NCBI GenBank assembly: GCA_937860195.1
Contig: CALMBN010000322.1
Location: 1-15,126 of the forward strand
Reading direction: 5' to 3'
Length of the DNA: 15,126 bases
From: an uncultured Novosphingobium sp.
Lineage (GTDB): Bacteria; Pseudomonadota; Alphaproteobacteria; Sphingomonadales; Sphingomonadaceae
The notes beneath the pieces were generated by a model, which searched no databases, was not told the DNA's origin, and saw nothing but the letters and a program-made list of their open reading frames with translations. A program made the position numbers and the translations under genes. Position 1 is the first letter of the stretch, and each line of letters begins with the position of its first letter. Shown piece after piece: positions 1 to 6,533 of the stretch.

Positions 1-76
1 GGGCCTGTTTGCCCTGGAATTGACAACGGCGCGCCCGCCTCAAACCGCACCGCCTCGTGCTTAGAAGCCCTTGATA

Positions 77-350
77 TCAAGCCATGCTGGCGGCCGCCAT
101 CTCAAACTCCCGCAGCGCTCGTGCAACCAGCCCCGCGCCGCCTTCGCCCGACGCAAAGGCTGTGCACTCCGAAACGGACGCAATCCGTTCCGCCGTACGC
201 CGCGCGCCTTTCAGCACACTTGCCGGCATTGCAACCGCGATGAAATCGCGCCCAATCGCCGTGCCGCAGTCGGCATCGCGCATCAGGCGGCCAGCGAGGC
301 TGGCGATCTCGCTGAAGCCGCGCTTCCACACAGCGTCGCTTGGCTCCCGC
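77..350 (-). pseudogene. Fragment of a GGDEF-like protein C terminus
   Basis: About 90 codons read on the minus strand and end at a TGA at 77-79. The frame differs from that of the acetyltransferase/peptidase pieces upstream. The peptide has an alternating helix/strand look: a helix with SEIASLAGRL, then GRDFIAVAMP, then ARRTAERIASV, and a final ARALREFEMA. That order (helix, short strand near a 'GR-F' site, helix with AERI) resembles the second half of a degenerate GGDEF/diguanylate-cyclase-like domain, but no GGDEF motif is present, so cyclase activity is not expected. No start codon or ribosome binding site of its own is convincing. It is best read as the tail of a larger gene whose front is missing. 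The family assignment is tentative; the fragment status rests on the abrupt change of frame and protein style near 350. Confidence 0.4.
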
Positions 351-524
351 GCGCCAGGCGCGGGCAATCGGATGCCGGCGCATGCCGAAGCCCGAGCTCA
401 CGCGCGAAAACTCGAGCGGTGCGCGCAGGAACGCCTTGCGCAGGTTGTTGCCCTCCGGCGCGTAGTAGCCGTTGCGGTAATGGACCGCGCGGTAGGCCTT
501 GCTGCGGTTGACGAACTCGGCGGC
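351..524 (-). pseudogene. Internal fragment of an M23-family peptidase
   Basis: Some 58 codons, in frame with the acetyltransferase piece upstream, encode a stretch typical of the region just before and at the start of the M23 (LytM-like) peptidoglycan endopeptidase domain: AAEFVN, then GYY-PEGNNLRKAFLRAPLEF, then SRVSSGFGMRRHP. In M23 enzymes the His of the RxHP motif is the first zinc ligand, and the HxGxDY motif should follow about ten residues later. Here the reading changes to unrelated, arginine-rich residues right after ARAWRA, so the second ligand and the whole catalytic core are absent. The piece cannot be a working peptidase. Family recognition from the motif is good; why the piece is here is unknown. 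Confidence 0.6.
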
Positions 525-911
525 GAGCACGCGGGTCATGCCCTTAAGCTTGAGCCATCCCTCTGCCGCTGTGATCAGCGCGTGAGTCACTTCTTCGTCC
601 TCGGCTTCCAGCAGCCCCCAGTTGCCGGTGCCGGGCCCCATGCCCTGTTCGGCGGGCTGGGCGAGTGCGAGATGATCGATGTGCGCCGAGATCCGTCCGA
701 CCACCGCCCCGTTCCGGCGGGCCAGAAACAGCTGCATTGTGGCATGCTCGTGAAACGGGTTCTTGCCGGGGGTTAGCATCTCAACAACTTCGCTGCGCAG
801 GGGTGGCACCCAGTTCGGGTCTGACCGGTTCAGGCGAAAGCCAAGATCGATAAATGCATTGAAGTCGGCCTTGCCGGCCACGGGTGCGACACTTATTGCG
901 GGTTCTGCCAC
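525..911 (-). pseudogene. Truncated GNAT-like N-acetyltransferase (N-terminal third)
   Basis: The first ~129 codons resemble the N-terminal part of a large GNAT-like acetyltransferase of the kind that is normally roughly 380 residues. Visible are FIDLGFRLNRSDPNWVPPL, then FFxxxA-like residues FHEHATMQLFLARR, the GRISA strand, and NWGLLEAEDEE near residue 100. I favour the GTG at 909-911, preceded by AAAGG seven bases upstream; a TTG at 933-935 would add eight residues. At about position 525 the sequence switches, in frame, into an M23 peptidase segment, with RVL shared at the join. The acetyl-CoA-binding and C-terminal parts are missing. It stands divergent to the desaturase gene. The merged ORF stays open to 102 but its last ~80 codons look like frame-shadow sequence, so the product is probably non-functional. 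Confidence 0.6.
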
Positions 912-993
912 GATGCTGCCTTTGTTCAGGGTCAATGCGCCCTGCGTTTGCTGGGGCCAAGTGTCAAGAATGTGGCCTGTTTGGGATACGAGA

Positions 994-2052
994 ATGACCG
1001 TTCAAGAACAGATCGCAGTGCCGCCCCCCAAGTCGTCGATCCCCGACGACCGCGAGATGCTGCGCGCCGCGGTCGAGCTGACCCGCGATATCAACACGGC
1101 CCGACCGGGAATATACTGGCCGGATATGCTGCTTTCTGCGGCGCTGGGCTATGCTGGCCTCGCCGGAGCGATCCTGCTGAGCGGGTGGATGGCCTGGGCG
1201 GCGGGTTTTGTCGCGATCTTCGCGCTCTACCGCGCGCTGCTGTTCATTCACGAGCTGACCCATATCCACAAGACTGCGCTACCGGGGTTTCGGCTGGTCT
1301 GGCATGCGATTGTCGGCGTGCCGATGATGATGCCTTCGTTCATGTATGAAGGGGTCCACACGCTGCACCACGCCCGGACCCGCTATGGCACGGCGGACGA
1401 TCCCGAATACCTGCCGCTGGCGCTGATGAAACCGTGGAGCCTGCCGGTCTTTATCCTGATCGCCGTGCTGCTCCCGGTTGGCTTGTTGATCCGTTCGGCG
1501 GTGCTGGTGCCGCTCGGCGTGGTGATTCGGCCCTTGCGCAAACTGGTGTGGGAACGCGCCTCGTCGCTCTCGATCAATCCCGATTTCCGCCGCCGCCCGC
1601 CCGAGGGTGAGTTTGCGCGGATGGTGTTCTGGCAGGAACTGGGCGCCAGCGTCTGGTCGATTGCCTTGCTGGCCAGCACTCAAGTTTTTGGCTGGCGCCC
1701 GCTGCTGATCGCGCTTGTTGTCATTTCGGCAACTGCCGTGCTCAACCAGGTCCGCACCTTGGTGGCGCACCTGTGGGAGAATGACGGCGAGGCGATGACC
1801 GTCACCGCGCAATACCTCGATTCGGTCAACGTTCCGCCACCGGGAATCTGGGCCGAGCTGTGGGCCCCGGTCGGCCTGCGCTATCACGCGTTGCACCACC
1901 TGCTGCCCAGTACCCCCTACCATGCCTATCCCGAAGCCCACCGCCGGCTGAGCAAGCAGCTGGGGGTAGAATCAACCTATCGAGGGGCGAATTACCCGGG
2001 CCTGTTTCCGCTGGTTGCGCGGATTGCGCGGAGCACGATGGTTTCGCGTTAG
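994..2052 (+). CDS. Membrane fatty acid desaturase
   Basis: A 352-residue integral membrane di-iron desaturase (FA_desaturase family), expected to introduce a double bond into lipid acyl chains at the inner membrane; exact substrate unknown. The three histidine boxes are clear: HELTH at residues 86-90, HTLHH at 122-126 and HALHH at 298-302. Hydrophobic segments lie around 48-82, 100-116, 150-178 and 217-250, giving the usual two paired-helix layout with the boxes on the cytoplasmic side. I chose ATG 994, with a GGGAT/ACGAGA-type purine stretch just upstream; the frame stays open back to 763, but that extension overlaps the divergent acetyltransferase piece and is arginine/serine-rich with no desaturase character. 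An ATG at 970 is also possible. The gene converges on lptG across a strong hairpin. Could also be a beta-carotene-hydroxylase-like relative, less likely. Confidence 0.88.
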   Translation: MTVQEQIAVPPPKSSIPDDREMLRAAVELTRDINTARPGIYWPDMLLSAALGYAGLAGAILLSGWMAWAAGFVAIFALYRALLFIHELTHIHKTALPGFRLVWHAIVGVPMMMPSFMYEGVHTLHHARTRYGTADDPEYLPLALMKPWSLPVFILIAVLLPVGLLIRSAVLVPLGVVIRPLRKLVWERASSLSINPDFRRRPPEGEFARMVFWQELGASVWSIALLASTQVFGWRPLLIALVVISATAVLNQVRTLVAHLWENDGEAMTVTAQYLDSVNVPPPGIWAELWAPVGLRYHALHHLLPSTPYHAYPEAHRRLSKQLGVESTYRGANYPGLFPLVARIARSTMVSR

Positions 2053-2090
2053 AGTCTGATAAAACAGGGCAACGCCGGCCCGCTCCCCCT

Positions 2091-2130
2091 CCCGGCCACC
2101 CAATCCTAGGTTAACCTTTGGGTGGCCGGG
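2091..2130. terminator. Strong hairpin between convergent genes
   Basis: A perfect 13-bp inverted repeat: CCCGGCCACCCAA at 2091-2103 and its complement at 2118-2130, with a 14-base loop that itself holds the palindrome AGGTTAACCT. It lies between the stop of the desaturase (+) and that of lptG (-), where a shared two-way terminator is expected. It lacks a U-tract on either side: on the plus strand it runs straight into a tract of 13 G (2128-2140), so it may block polymerase or protect 3' ends without being a textbook intrinsic terminator. C-rich bases 5' of the left arm can extend the stem by pairing with the G-tract. Confidence 0.6.
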
Positions 2131-2140
2131 GGGGGGGGGG
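2128..2140 (+). repeat. Homopolymer of 13 G
   Basis: Thirteen consecutive G, followed by CGGG, in the non-coding gap between the desaturase and lptG. The run includes the last three bases of the hairpin right arm. Its length is unreliable in most sequencing methods, so the exact count should be treated with caution. Confidence 0.9.
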
Positions 2141-2184
2141 CGGGCTGGTGTTGTTTCCAGTTGCGTGGAACAAACAGGAGCGCC

Positions 2185-3282
2185 TTATTCCTCAGTCCGC
2201 ACCAGCACCGTTTCGCCGACCAGCGCGAACAGCATGAACGGAGCCCAGGCGGCGATAATTGCTGGGTAGCCGCCGAAGTTGCCCATCGCGAGGGCTGCAT
2301 TGTCGACCACGAAATAAGCGAAGCCCAGCGCCATCCCGGCAATCGCCCGGACCAGCAATTTGCCCGACCGAGCGAGGCCGAAGGCGGCGACCGAGCCGAG
2401 CAGCGGCATCAGCAGCGCCGAGAGCGGGCCGGACAGCTTGTGCCACCATTTGGCCTCGAGCTCGCTGGTCCGCCGTCCGGCCTCTTTGAGCGCGGCGATC
2501 GAGCGGTCCAGTTCAAAAATGTTCTGTCCGTCAGGATCGACTTTGGCGATCGTGACCTGACCCGGCGAGACACCCTGCGCTACCACGGCCGCGCCGACTG
2601 GCTCCAGCATCGTGCTGCGAACCTCGAACCGGCGGGCATTTTCCAGCCGCCAGCCGGGATTGGCATAGGATGCGCGATCAGCGCGGAGCTGTTCCATGAC
2701 CATGCCCCCGGCATCGCGGCGGTACCAGGTCACACCGGTCATCACGATCCGGTTTCCATCGCCGGTCACCCGCGCGGCGGTCAGGATATTGGGCCCGTCT
2801 TTCAGATAGACGTTGGCGCGGACCCCGCTGTCCGCAGGAATTGGCTGGTATCTCAGCTCGTTCCATTGCTTGAGCGTGCCTGTTGCTTTGGCCACTACGG
2901 CCTCATTGAAAGTGAAACTCAATAGCGAGACAAGGGCAGCGACCAACAACAGCGGGGCGAGCACCTGATGCGCTGAAAGTCCGGCCGCGCGCATTGCGAT
3001 CACCTCGCTGTTCTGGTTGAGCGGCCAGAAGGTGAACAGTGTTGCCAGCAGCACCGAATAGGGCAGGAACCGCGCGATCAGCTGCGGCGTACGCAGCGAG
3101 ACATAATACCACAGCTGCGCCTCGCCATTTCCCGGCACCGCCAGAATGTCGCCGCTTTCGGACAGCAGATCGAGCATTTGCAGGATCAGCACCAGCAGCA
3201 TCAAAATGCCAAGGATGCGGCCGACAAACAGCCTGGCAAGGTAAAAGGTCAGCGTCCGCGAAGGAAACATGGCGGCGATCAT
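2185..3282 (-). CDS. lptG: LPS export ABC transporter permease LptG
   Basis: A 365-residue inner-membrane permease of the LptB2FG complex, which extracts lipopolysaccharide from the inner membrane and passes it to LptC and the periplasmic bridge. Layout matches the LptF/LptG family: membrane helices at about 16-40, 60-85 and 105-128, a periplasmic beta-jellyroll from about 135 to 275, then helices around 285-305, 310-330 and 340-360. The segment NSEVIAMRAAG (91-101) is the conserved cytoplasmic stretch that contacts the ATPase LptB. The start ATG at 3282 overlaps the lptF stop in an ATGA arrangement, pointing to translational coupling; an ATG four codons later is the alternative. Order lptF then lptG is the usual one. 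Assignment as G and not F rests on position and on the lack of the long C-terminal tail. Confidence 0.93.
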   Translation of the reverse strand: MIAAMFPSRTLTFYLARLFVGRILGILMLLVLILQMLDLLSESGDILAVPGNGEAQLWYYVSLRTPQLIARFLPYSVLLATLFTFWPLNQNSEVIAMRAAGLSAHQVLAPLLLVAALVSLLSFTFNEAVVAKATGTLKQWNELRYQPIPADSGVRANVYLKDGPNILTAARVTGDGNRIVMTGVTWYRRDAGGMVMEQLRADRASYANPGWRLENARRFEVRSTMLEPVGAAVVAQGVSPGQVTIAKVDPDGQNIFELDRSIAALKEAGRRTSELEAKWWHKLSGPLSALLMPLLGSVAAFGLARSGKLLVRAIAGMALGFAYFVVDNAALAMGNFGGYPAIIAAWAPFMLFALVGETVLVRTEE

Positions 3283-4490
3283 TGGGCGGTCCCCGACAGG
3301 CGCTCGCGCCGTTTGAGCAGCGCCGCGATCTTCTTGCCAAGGCCGGCGAAGGCTTTTTCAAGTGCGCCAATCGGCTGCCCACCGGGGACATAGGCGACCC
3401 GCCAATACATCCACAGGATCAGCGCGGCGAAGACCACGAACGGCCCCCACAGGATCACTTCGGGCGCGAGCCGGCCCTGCGCCGCCGCAGCCTGGCCGTA
3501 TTCGTTGATCTTGTGATAGGCGACCACCATCACGATCGAAATGAACACGCCCAGCGGCGAGGTTGAGCGCTTGGGCGGAACCGCCAGAGCCACCGCCAGC
3601 AAGGGCAGCAGCAGCATCATGACGACTTCCACCATCCGGTAGCTCAGGCTGGCGCGGGTTTCATTGCGGACCTTTTGGGTCACGGAATCGCTCCAGCCGA
3701 TCCGCAGCAGTTCAGGCAGGATATATTCGCGTTCCTTGCCGCCGCGCTCGCGGAATTTCTGGATTGCCGGCAGATCGATCGGCAGATCGTGGCGGCTGAA
3801 GCTGAGCACGCGGGGGCTCATCCCGGGCTGGTCCTGGATGATCTGGCCATCGGTCAACCGCAGGATGATCGTATCCGGATTGTCTTTGAGCGCAAGAAAT
3901 CGCCCCTCGCGCGCCGAGATGGTCGCAACCTCACCCTTGGGGGAAGAAAACCGCGCAAAGATGCCCAGCAGCTGGCGGCCGCTGTCCTTGCTCTGCTCGA
4001 TCCTGAGTGCGACCTTGTCTTGCAAGGTTGTGAACTCCCCAACCTTGATCGAAGCCCCCAACGCGCCTGAACGAAGTTCGAAATCAAGCCGTTCAAAGGA
4101 ATAGCGCGCGGTCGGCTGAAGGTAGCCGACGATCAGCAGGTTCGCGCCCGCCAGCACCAGCGTGATCAGATAGGGCATCCGCAGCAGGCGGGTGTAGGAC
4201 AAACCAACTGCCCGCATCACGTCGAGCTCGCTGGAAGTCGCCAGTTTCCGGAATGCCGACAGGATCCCCAGCATCAGCCCGAGCGGAATCGCCAGACTGG
4301 CATATTCCGGCAGCAAATTTGCGAGCATCCGGAACACCACAGTGATCGGCCCGCCTTCATTGCCGACGAATTCGAACAGCTTGAGCATCTTGTCGAGCAC
4401 CAGCAGCGAGGCGGCGATGACGAACACCGCCAGCATCGGCATCAGCACCAGCCGGAAGATATAGCGATCAAGGGCGGGGATGAATTTCAC
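3279..4490 (-). CDS. lptF: LPS export ABC transporter permease LptF
   Basis: A 403-residue partner of LptG in the LptB2FG lipopolysaccharide exporter of the inner membrane. Helices are seen at about 12-34, 55-80 and 103-124; a periplasmic jellyroll spans roughly 130-280; three more helices lie at about 285-305, 312-327 and 345-365. SSELDVMRAVG (86-96) is the conserved LptB-contact region. The last 35 residues are basic and probably cytoplasmic. The start is a GTG at 4488-4490, chosen because MKFIPALDRY followed at once by the first helix is how family members begin; the ribosome binding site is weak. Its promoter must lie in the 61-base gap or inside the toxin gene upstream, as no clear -35/-10 pair was found. 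The stop overlaps lptG by four bases. Confidence 0.93.
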   Translation of the reverse strand: MKFIPALDRYIFRLVLMPMLAVFVIAASLLVLDKMLKLFEFVGNEGGPITVVFRMLANLLPEYASLAIPLGLMLGILSAFRKLATSSELDVMRAVGLSYTRLLRMPYLITLVLAGANLLIVGYLQPTARYSFERLDFELRSGALGASIKVGEFTTLQDKVALRIEQSKDSGRQLLGIFARFSSPKGEVATISAREGRFLALKDNPDTIILRLTDGQIIQDQPGMSPRVLSFSRHDLPIDLPAIQKFRERGGKEREYILPELLRIGWSDSVTQKVRNETRASLSYRMVEVVMMLLLPLLAVALAVPPKRSTSPLGVFISIVMVVAYHKINEYGQAAAAQGRLAPEVILWGPFVVFAALILWMYWRVAYVPGGQPIGALEKAFAGLGKKIAALLKRRERLSGTAQ

Positions 4491-4551
4491 AGGAAGGGTT
4501 TGGCCGGGGTTCGGGTTGATGTGGCGGCCATAACGGCCAACTGGGCGCGGC

Positions 4552-4944
4552 TCAATCCCACAGACGCTGCACTCCGCAACGGTCGAATAGCGCTTCGTTG
4601 GAAATGAGGATAAGCCCTTCGATCTTGGCCTGGGCGATCAACAGTCGGTCAAACGGGTCGCGGTGTGCTGTCTCGAGCGAACCCGCTGTCAGCGCATGCA
4701 AGGTCGAGACTGGCAACTCGATCAAGCCAACCTCTCTTAGGTCTGTCTCATAGCTCTGGAGCAGAGCTGCGCCGACATCCAGCTTTCCGAGACGGTGCTT
4801 CAAGGCAATTTCGTAGGCATTCACGGCGCTTGCGAAGACTTGCCTGCCTTCAGCCTCGATTGTGGCTTTGGCCTTTTTTGGCAGGCGTGGACTTGAAGTC
4901 ATCCACCAAATCAACGAATGCGTATCAAGCAGATATCCGCTCAA
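4552..4944 (-). CDS. PIN-domain ribonuclease toxin (VapC-like)
   Basis: A 130-residue PIN-domain protein, expected to be a metal-dependent RNase that cleaves RNA when not held by its antitoxin. Acidic residues at the usual places are visible: D7 in LLDTH, E45 in AYEIALK, D96 and D99 in HRDPFDRLL; the fourth site reads SNEALFD (115-121), where N116 or D121 may serve. The WW and HRDPFDR pattern is that of the type II subgroup usually paired with Phd-type antitoxins. The start is a TTG at 4942-4944 that overlaps the TGA of the antitoxin (TTGA), so the toxin is translationally coupled and probably made at a lower level than the antitoxin. Length is normal for the family. The pair sits between clpS and lptF and interrupts no gene. 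Confidence 0.88.
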   Translation of the reverse strand: MSGYLLDTHSLIWWMTSSPRLPKKAKATIEAEGRQVFASAVNAYEIALKHRLGKLDVGAALLQSYETDLREVGLIELPVSTLHALTAGSLETAHRDPFDRLLIAQAKIEGLILISNEALFDRCGVQRLWD

Positions 4945-5201
4945 AGTGAATCATCCCGACCTTCCCAGAGGGCGAGATCTTCTTCCGACATCGGTTCAAA
5001 GAATTCCGGGCCTAGATGAATCTTGCCTTTCCACAACCCCGGCACGCGGTGGGGCTTGGTTGCGATTGGCACCATCCGGACGGCCGGCGTTTTACCGCGT
5101 GCAATGACTACCTCTTCGCCCGCTTCAACAGCAGCGATCAGCCGCGACAAATTCGTCTTGGCTTCATGAATCGTAACAGTGCGGGTCGCGTTTGGCGCCA
5201 T
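4941..5201 (-). CDS. Phd/YefM-type antitoxin
   Basis: An 86-residue antitoxin partner of the PIN toxin. The N-terminal half, TVTIHEAKTNLSRLI then EAGEEVVIARGKTPAVRMVPI, is the typical Phd/YefM fold that binds operator DNA as a dimer. The C-terminal part (from about residue 55: LWKGKI, FFEPMSEEDLALWEG) is acidic and aromatic, as expected for the flexible arm that wraps the toxin and blocks its active site. ATG at 5199-5201 has no Shine-Dalgarno sequence in front of it and lies where transcription should start, so the mRNA may be leaderless. Autorepression is expected through the repeated TTAGCTAA boxes in the promoter. Overlap with the toxin gene is four bases. Confidence 0.9.
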   Translation of the reverse strand: MAPNATRTVTIHEAKTNLSRLIAAVEAGEEVVIARGKTPAVRMVPIATKPHRVPGLWKGKIHLGPEFFEPMSEEDLALWEGRDDSL

Positions 5202-5207
5202 AGGCCA

Positions 5208-5236
5208 AACTTAGCTAACTTACTTAGCTAAGTCAA
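5208..5236 (-). promoter_or_regulatory. Toxin-antitoxin promoter with repeated ACTTAGCTAA operator
   Basis: On the minus strand TTGACT (5231-5236) and TAAGTT (5208-5213) stand 17 bases apart, a good sigma-70-type pair. The -35 box covers the stop codon of clpS (5233-5235). Between and over the boxes the plus strand carries ACTTAGCTAA twice, at 5209-5218 and 5222-5231, a 13-bp periodicity; the second copy lies in the perfect palindrome CTTAGCTAAG (5223-5232). Such short palindromic boxes over the promoter are the usual binding sites for Phd-type antitoxin/toxin complexes. Expected start of transcription is at or within a base or two of the antitoxin ATG. Confidence 0.7.
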
Positions 5237-5607
5237 GCCTTCTCCAGAGTGCATTGCAACGGGTGTTGGTTCTGGCGAGCGAAATCCATCACCTGGTTCA
5301 CCTTGGTTTCGGCGATCTCATAAGGAAAAACCCCGCAGACCCCGACACCGCGCTGGTGGACGTGGAGCATCACGCGGGTCGCCTGATCCAGATCCATCGA
5401 AAAGAACCGCTTGAGCACCATCACCACGAATTCCATCGGAGTGTAATCGTCGTTTAGCAACAACACTTTGAATTGACTAGGTTTTTTCGGCTTGGCGCGG
5501 GTCTTGGTGGCGACGCCGACCTGGTTTTTGCCGCCGTCATCGTCGTCGCGGTCGGCATCGCCGGCGGCGCGGGATGGCATCAGGTCAGGGGTGGAGTGAT
5601 CAAGCAT
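5233..5607 (-). CDS. clpS: ClpS adaptor for ClpAP protease
   Basis: A 124-residue N-end-rule adaptor that hands substrates with bulky N-terminal residues to the ClpA unfoldase in the cytoplasm. The core from about residue 46 is well conserved: [38 protein letters not shown], and [10 protein letters not shown] at the end. N52, D53, D54, M58 and H84 match the residues that form the N-degron pocket in characterised ClpS proteins. The first 45 residues are a polar, Asp- and Lys-rich extension, longer than in E. coli ClpS (106 residues). Start ATG 5605-5607 was chosen although no ribosome binding site precedes it, because a promoter lies directly upstream; the ATG at 5578-5580 is the alternative. 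It is followed without a gap by the toxin-antitoxin promoter. Confidence 0.95.
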   Translation of the reverse strand: MLDHSTPDLMPSRAAGDADRDDDDGGKNQVGVATKTRAKPKKPSQFKVLLLNDDYTPMEFVVMVLKRFFSMDLDQATRVMLHVHQRGVGVCGVFPYEIAETKVNQVMDFARQNQHPLQCTLEKA

Positions 5608-5615
5608 CGGGATGA

Positions 5616-5643
5616 ATTATCGCATCGATTGGGTAAACGGCAA
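5616..5643 (-). promoter_or_regulatory. Putative clpS promoter
   Basis: Minus-strand TTGCCG (5638-5643), a 16-base spacer and GATAAT (5616-5621). The -10 box ends eight bases before the clpS ATG, so transcription would start one or two bases before the start codon and the message would be leaderless. The box match is reasonable, but no other evidence supports it. Confidence 0.45.
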
Positions 5644-5664
5644 GCTACCTAGACACAAACTAAA

Positions 5665-5695
5665 GGCCGGACAACGCTGCATGCGTTATCCGGCC
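5665..5695 (-). terminator. Rho-independent terminator downstream of the phasin gene
   Basis: GGCCGGA (5665-5671) pairs with TCCGGCC (5689-5695) and, after one mismatch, AACGC (5673-5677) pairs with GCGTT (5683-5687) around a five-base loop TGCAT. Read on the minus strand the stem is followed by TTTAGTTTGT, an acceptable U-rich tail, about 65 bases after the phasin stop. On the plus strand it is followed by CTTGTTTTTGG, so it can also stop antisense transcription toward the phasin gene. Confidence 0.8.
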
Positions 5696-5760
5696 CTTGT
5701 TTTTGGTTCGCGGAATGGCGAGGAGAGGGAAGTTGCCAATCCCGCGAGGAACGGCTGCGC

Positions 5761-6483
5761 TTAGGCGGCCTTCTTGACCATTTCCATCGCCTTGGCGACG
5801 CGGTCCTGAATCGGAGCGAAAGCATCGCCAGCGATCTTTACGACCTTTTCCGAAGTCTTCGAACCCGATGCCACAGCGGCATCGAAGTTGCGACGCAGGA
5901 TTTCGCCCTGCAGCTTGAAGAAGTCGGTCGGGCTCTTGACGGCGGCAAAGTCCTTCATATCGGCCTGAACGACTTCAAGCGCGGACTTGGCTTCGGCAAC
6001 ATAGTCCTTGCCGAAATCCTGGACGCCAGTGGCCAGGATCTTGCCCGAAGCCACCAGGGCTTCGACATTGCCCTTGGTGAATTCACCAGCTTCAGCGGCA
6101 TAGGCCTGGCTCTTTTCGAAAGCCAGCTTGGCCTTGCCCTGCGCATCGGCAACGACAGTCTGGATCTTGGCGGCGAAATCTTCGGTGGCGATCTTGGTCT
6201 TGGTCATGATGGTTTCCTTCAGAACAGGGGTGGGCTCGGCGGCCTTGAGGGGCTTCTTGACGGCAACGGGCTTGGCCGAGGCCTTCTTGGCAATCTTTTT
6301 CACCGCTGCCTTTTTTGGAGCAGGGGCGGTCGTGGCAACCATAGTGGCAGCGACAGGCGCAGTAACCGGCACGGACTTCGTTTCAGTCTTCACCGGAGCG
6401 GCAGCGGCGGCTTCGGCATAGGCCTTCGCAGCGGCAGCGTCGGCCTTGGCGGTGTCGATCTTGGCTTCAGGGGCAGTCGCCAT
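5761..6483 (-). CDS. phaP: Phasin family protein with lysine-rich N-terminal extension
   Basis: A 240-residue phasin: an amphipathic, mostly helical protein that coats polyhydroxyalkanoate granules in the cytoplasm. Residues ~95-240 form the phasin core, rich in Ala, Lys and Glu with few breaks (DFAAKIQTVV, AFEKSQAYAAEAGEF, KSPTDFFKLQGEILRRNFD). Residues 10-30 are Ala-rich, and 57-80 form a Pro/Ala/Lys stretch (KKAAVKKIAKK, KPVAVKK) like the nucleic-acid-binding tail of PhaF proteins, though here it is N-terminal. Start ATG 6481-6483 has GAAGGA nine bases upstream; the frame is open to 6528 but that extension has no support. A second GAAGGA precedes the in-frame ATG at 6205-6207, which would give a 148-residue core-only phasin. 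It lies downstream of phaC in the same direction, with its own promoter bracketed by inverted repeats. Confidence 0.88.
   Translation of the reverse strand: MATAPEAKIDTAKADAAAAKAYAEAAAAAPVKTETKSVPVTAPVAATMVATTAPAPKKAAVKKIAKKASAKPVAVKKPLKAAEPTPVLKETIMTKTKIATEDFAAKIQTVVADAQGKAKLAFEKSQAYAAEAGEFTKGNVEALVASGKILATGVQDFGKDYVAEAKSALEVVQADMKDFAAVKSPTDFFKLQGEILRRNFDAAVASGSKTSEKVVKIAGDAFAPIQDRVAKAMEMVKKAA
6205..6220 (-). promoter_or_regulatory. Internal ribosome binding site and start inside the phasin gene
   Basis: GAAGGA (minus strand, 6215-6220), seven bases, then ATG (6205-6207), in frame at codon 93. The hexamer is identical to the one before the main start (6493-6498). Translation from here gives MTKTKIATEDF..., which looks like the natural beginning of short phasins, and leaves out the lysine-rich region. 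Confidence 0.5.
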
Positions 6484-6533
6484 TGAGTCAAATCCTTCGC
6501 AGAGCATCCGCACCGCAATTGCCGGCACAGTTC

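Noticed and set aside
763..993. N-terminal extension of the desaturase frame
   Set aside because: It overlaps the divergent acetyltransferase piece and shows no desaturase-like sequence; starting at 994 gives a normal-length protein.
4525..4545. GGCC...GGCC dyad between the toxin and lptF genes
   Set aside because: Only a four-base stem; expected by chance at this GC content.
4552..5201. The toxin-antitoxin pair as the edge of a genomic island
   Set aside because: No integrase, tRNA, direct repeat or clear change of base composition borders it; both flanking genes are intact housekeeping genes.
6484..6528. Fifteen-residue upstream extension of the phasin
   Set aside because: It would lose the GAAGGA ribosome binding site before 6483 and is unlike phasin N termini.
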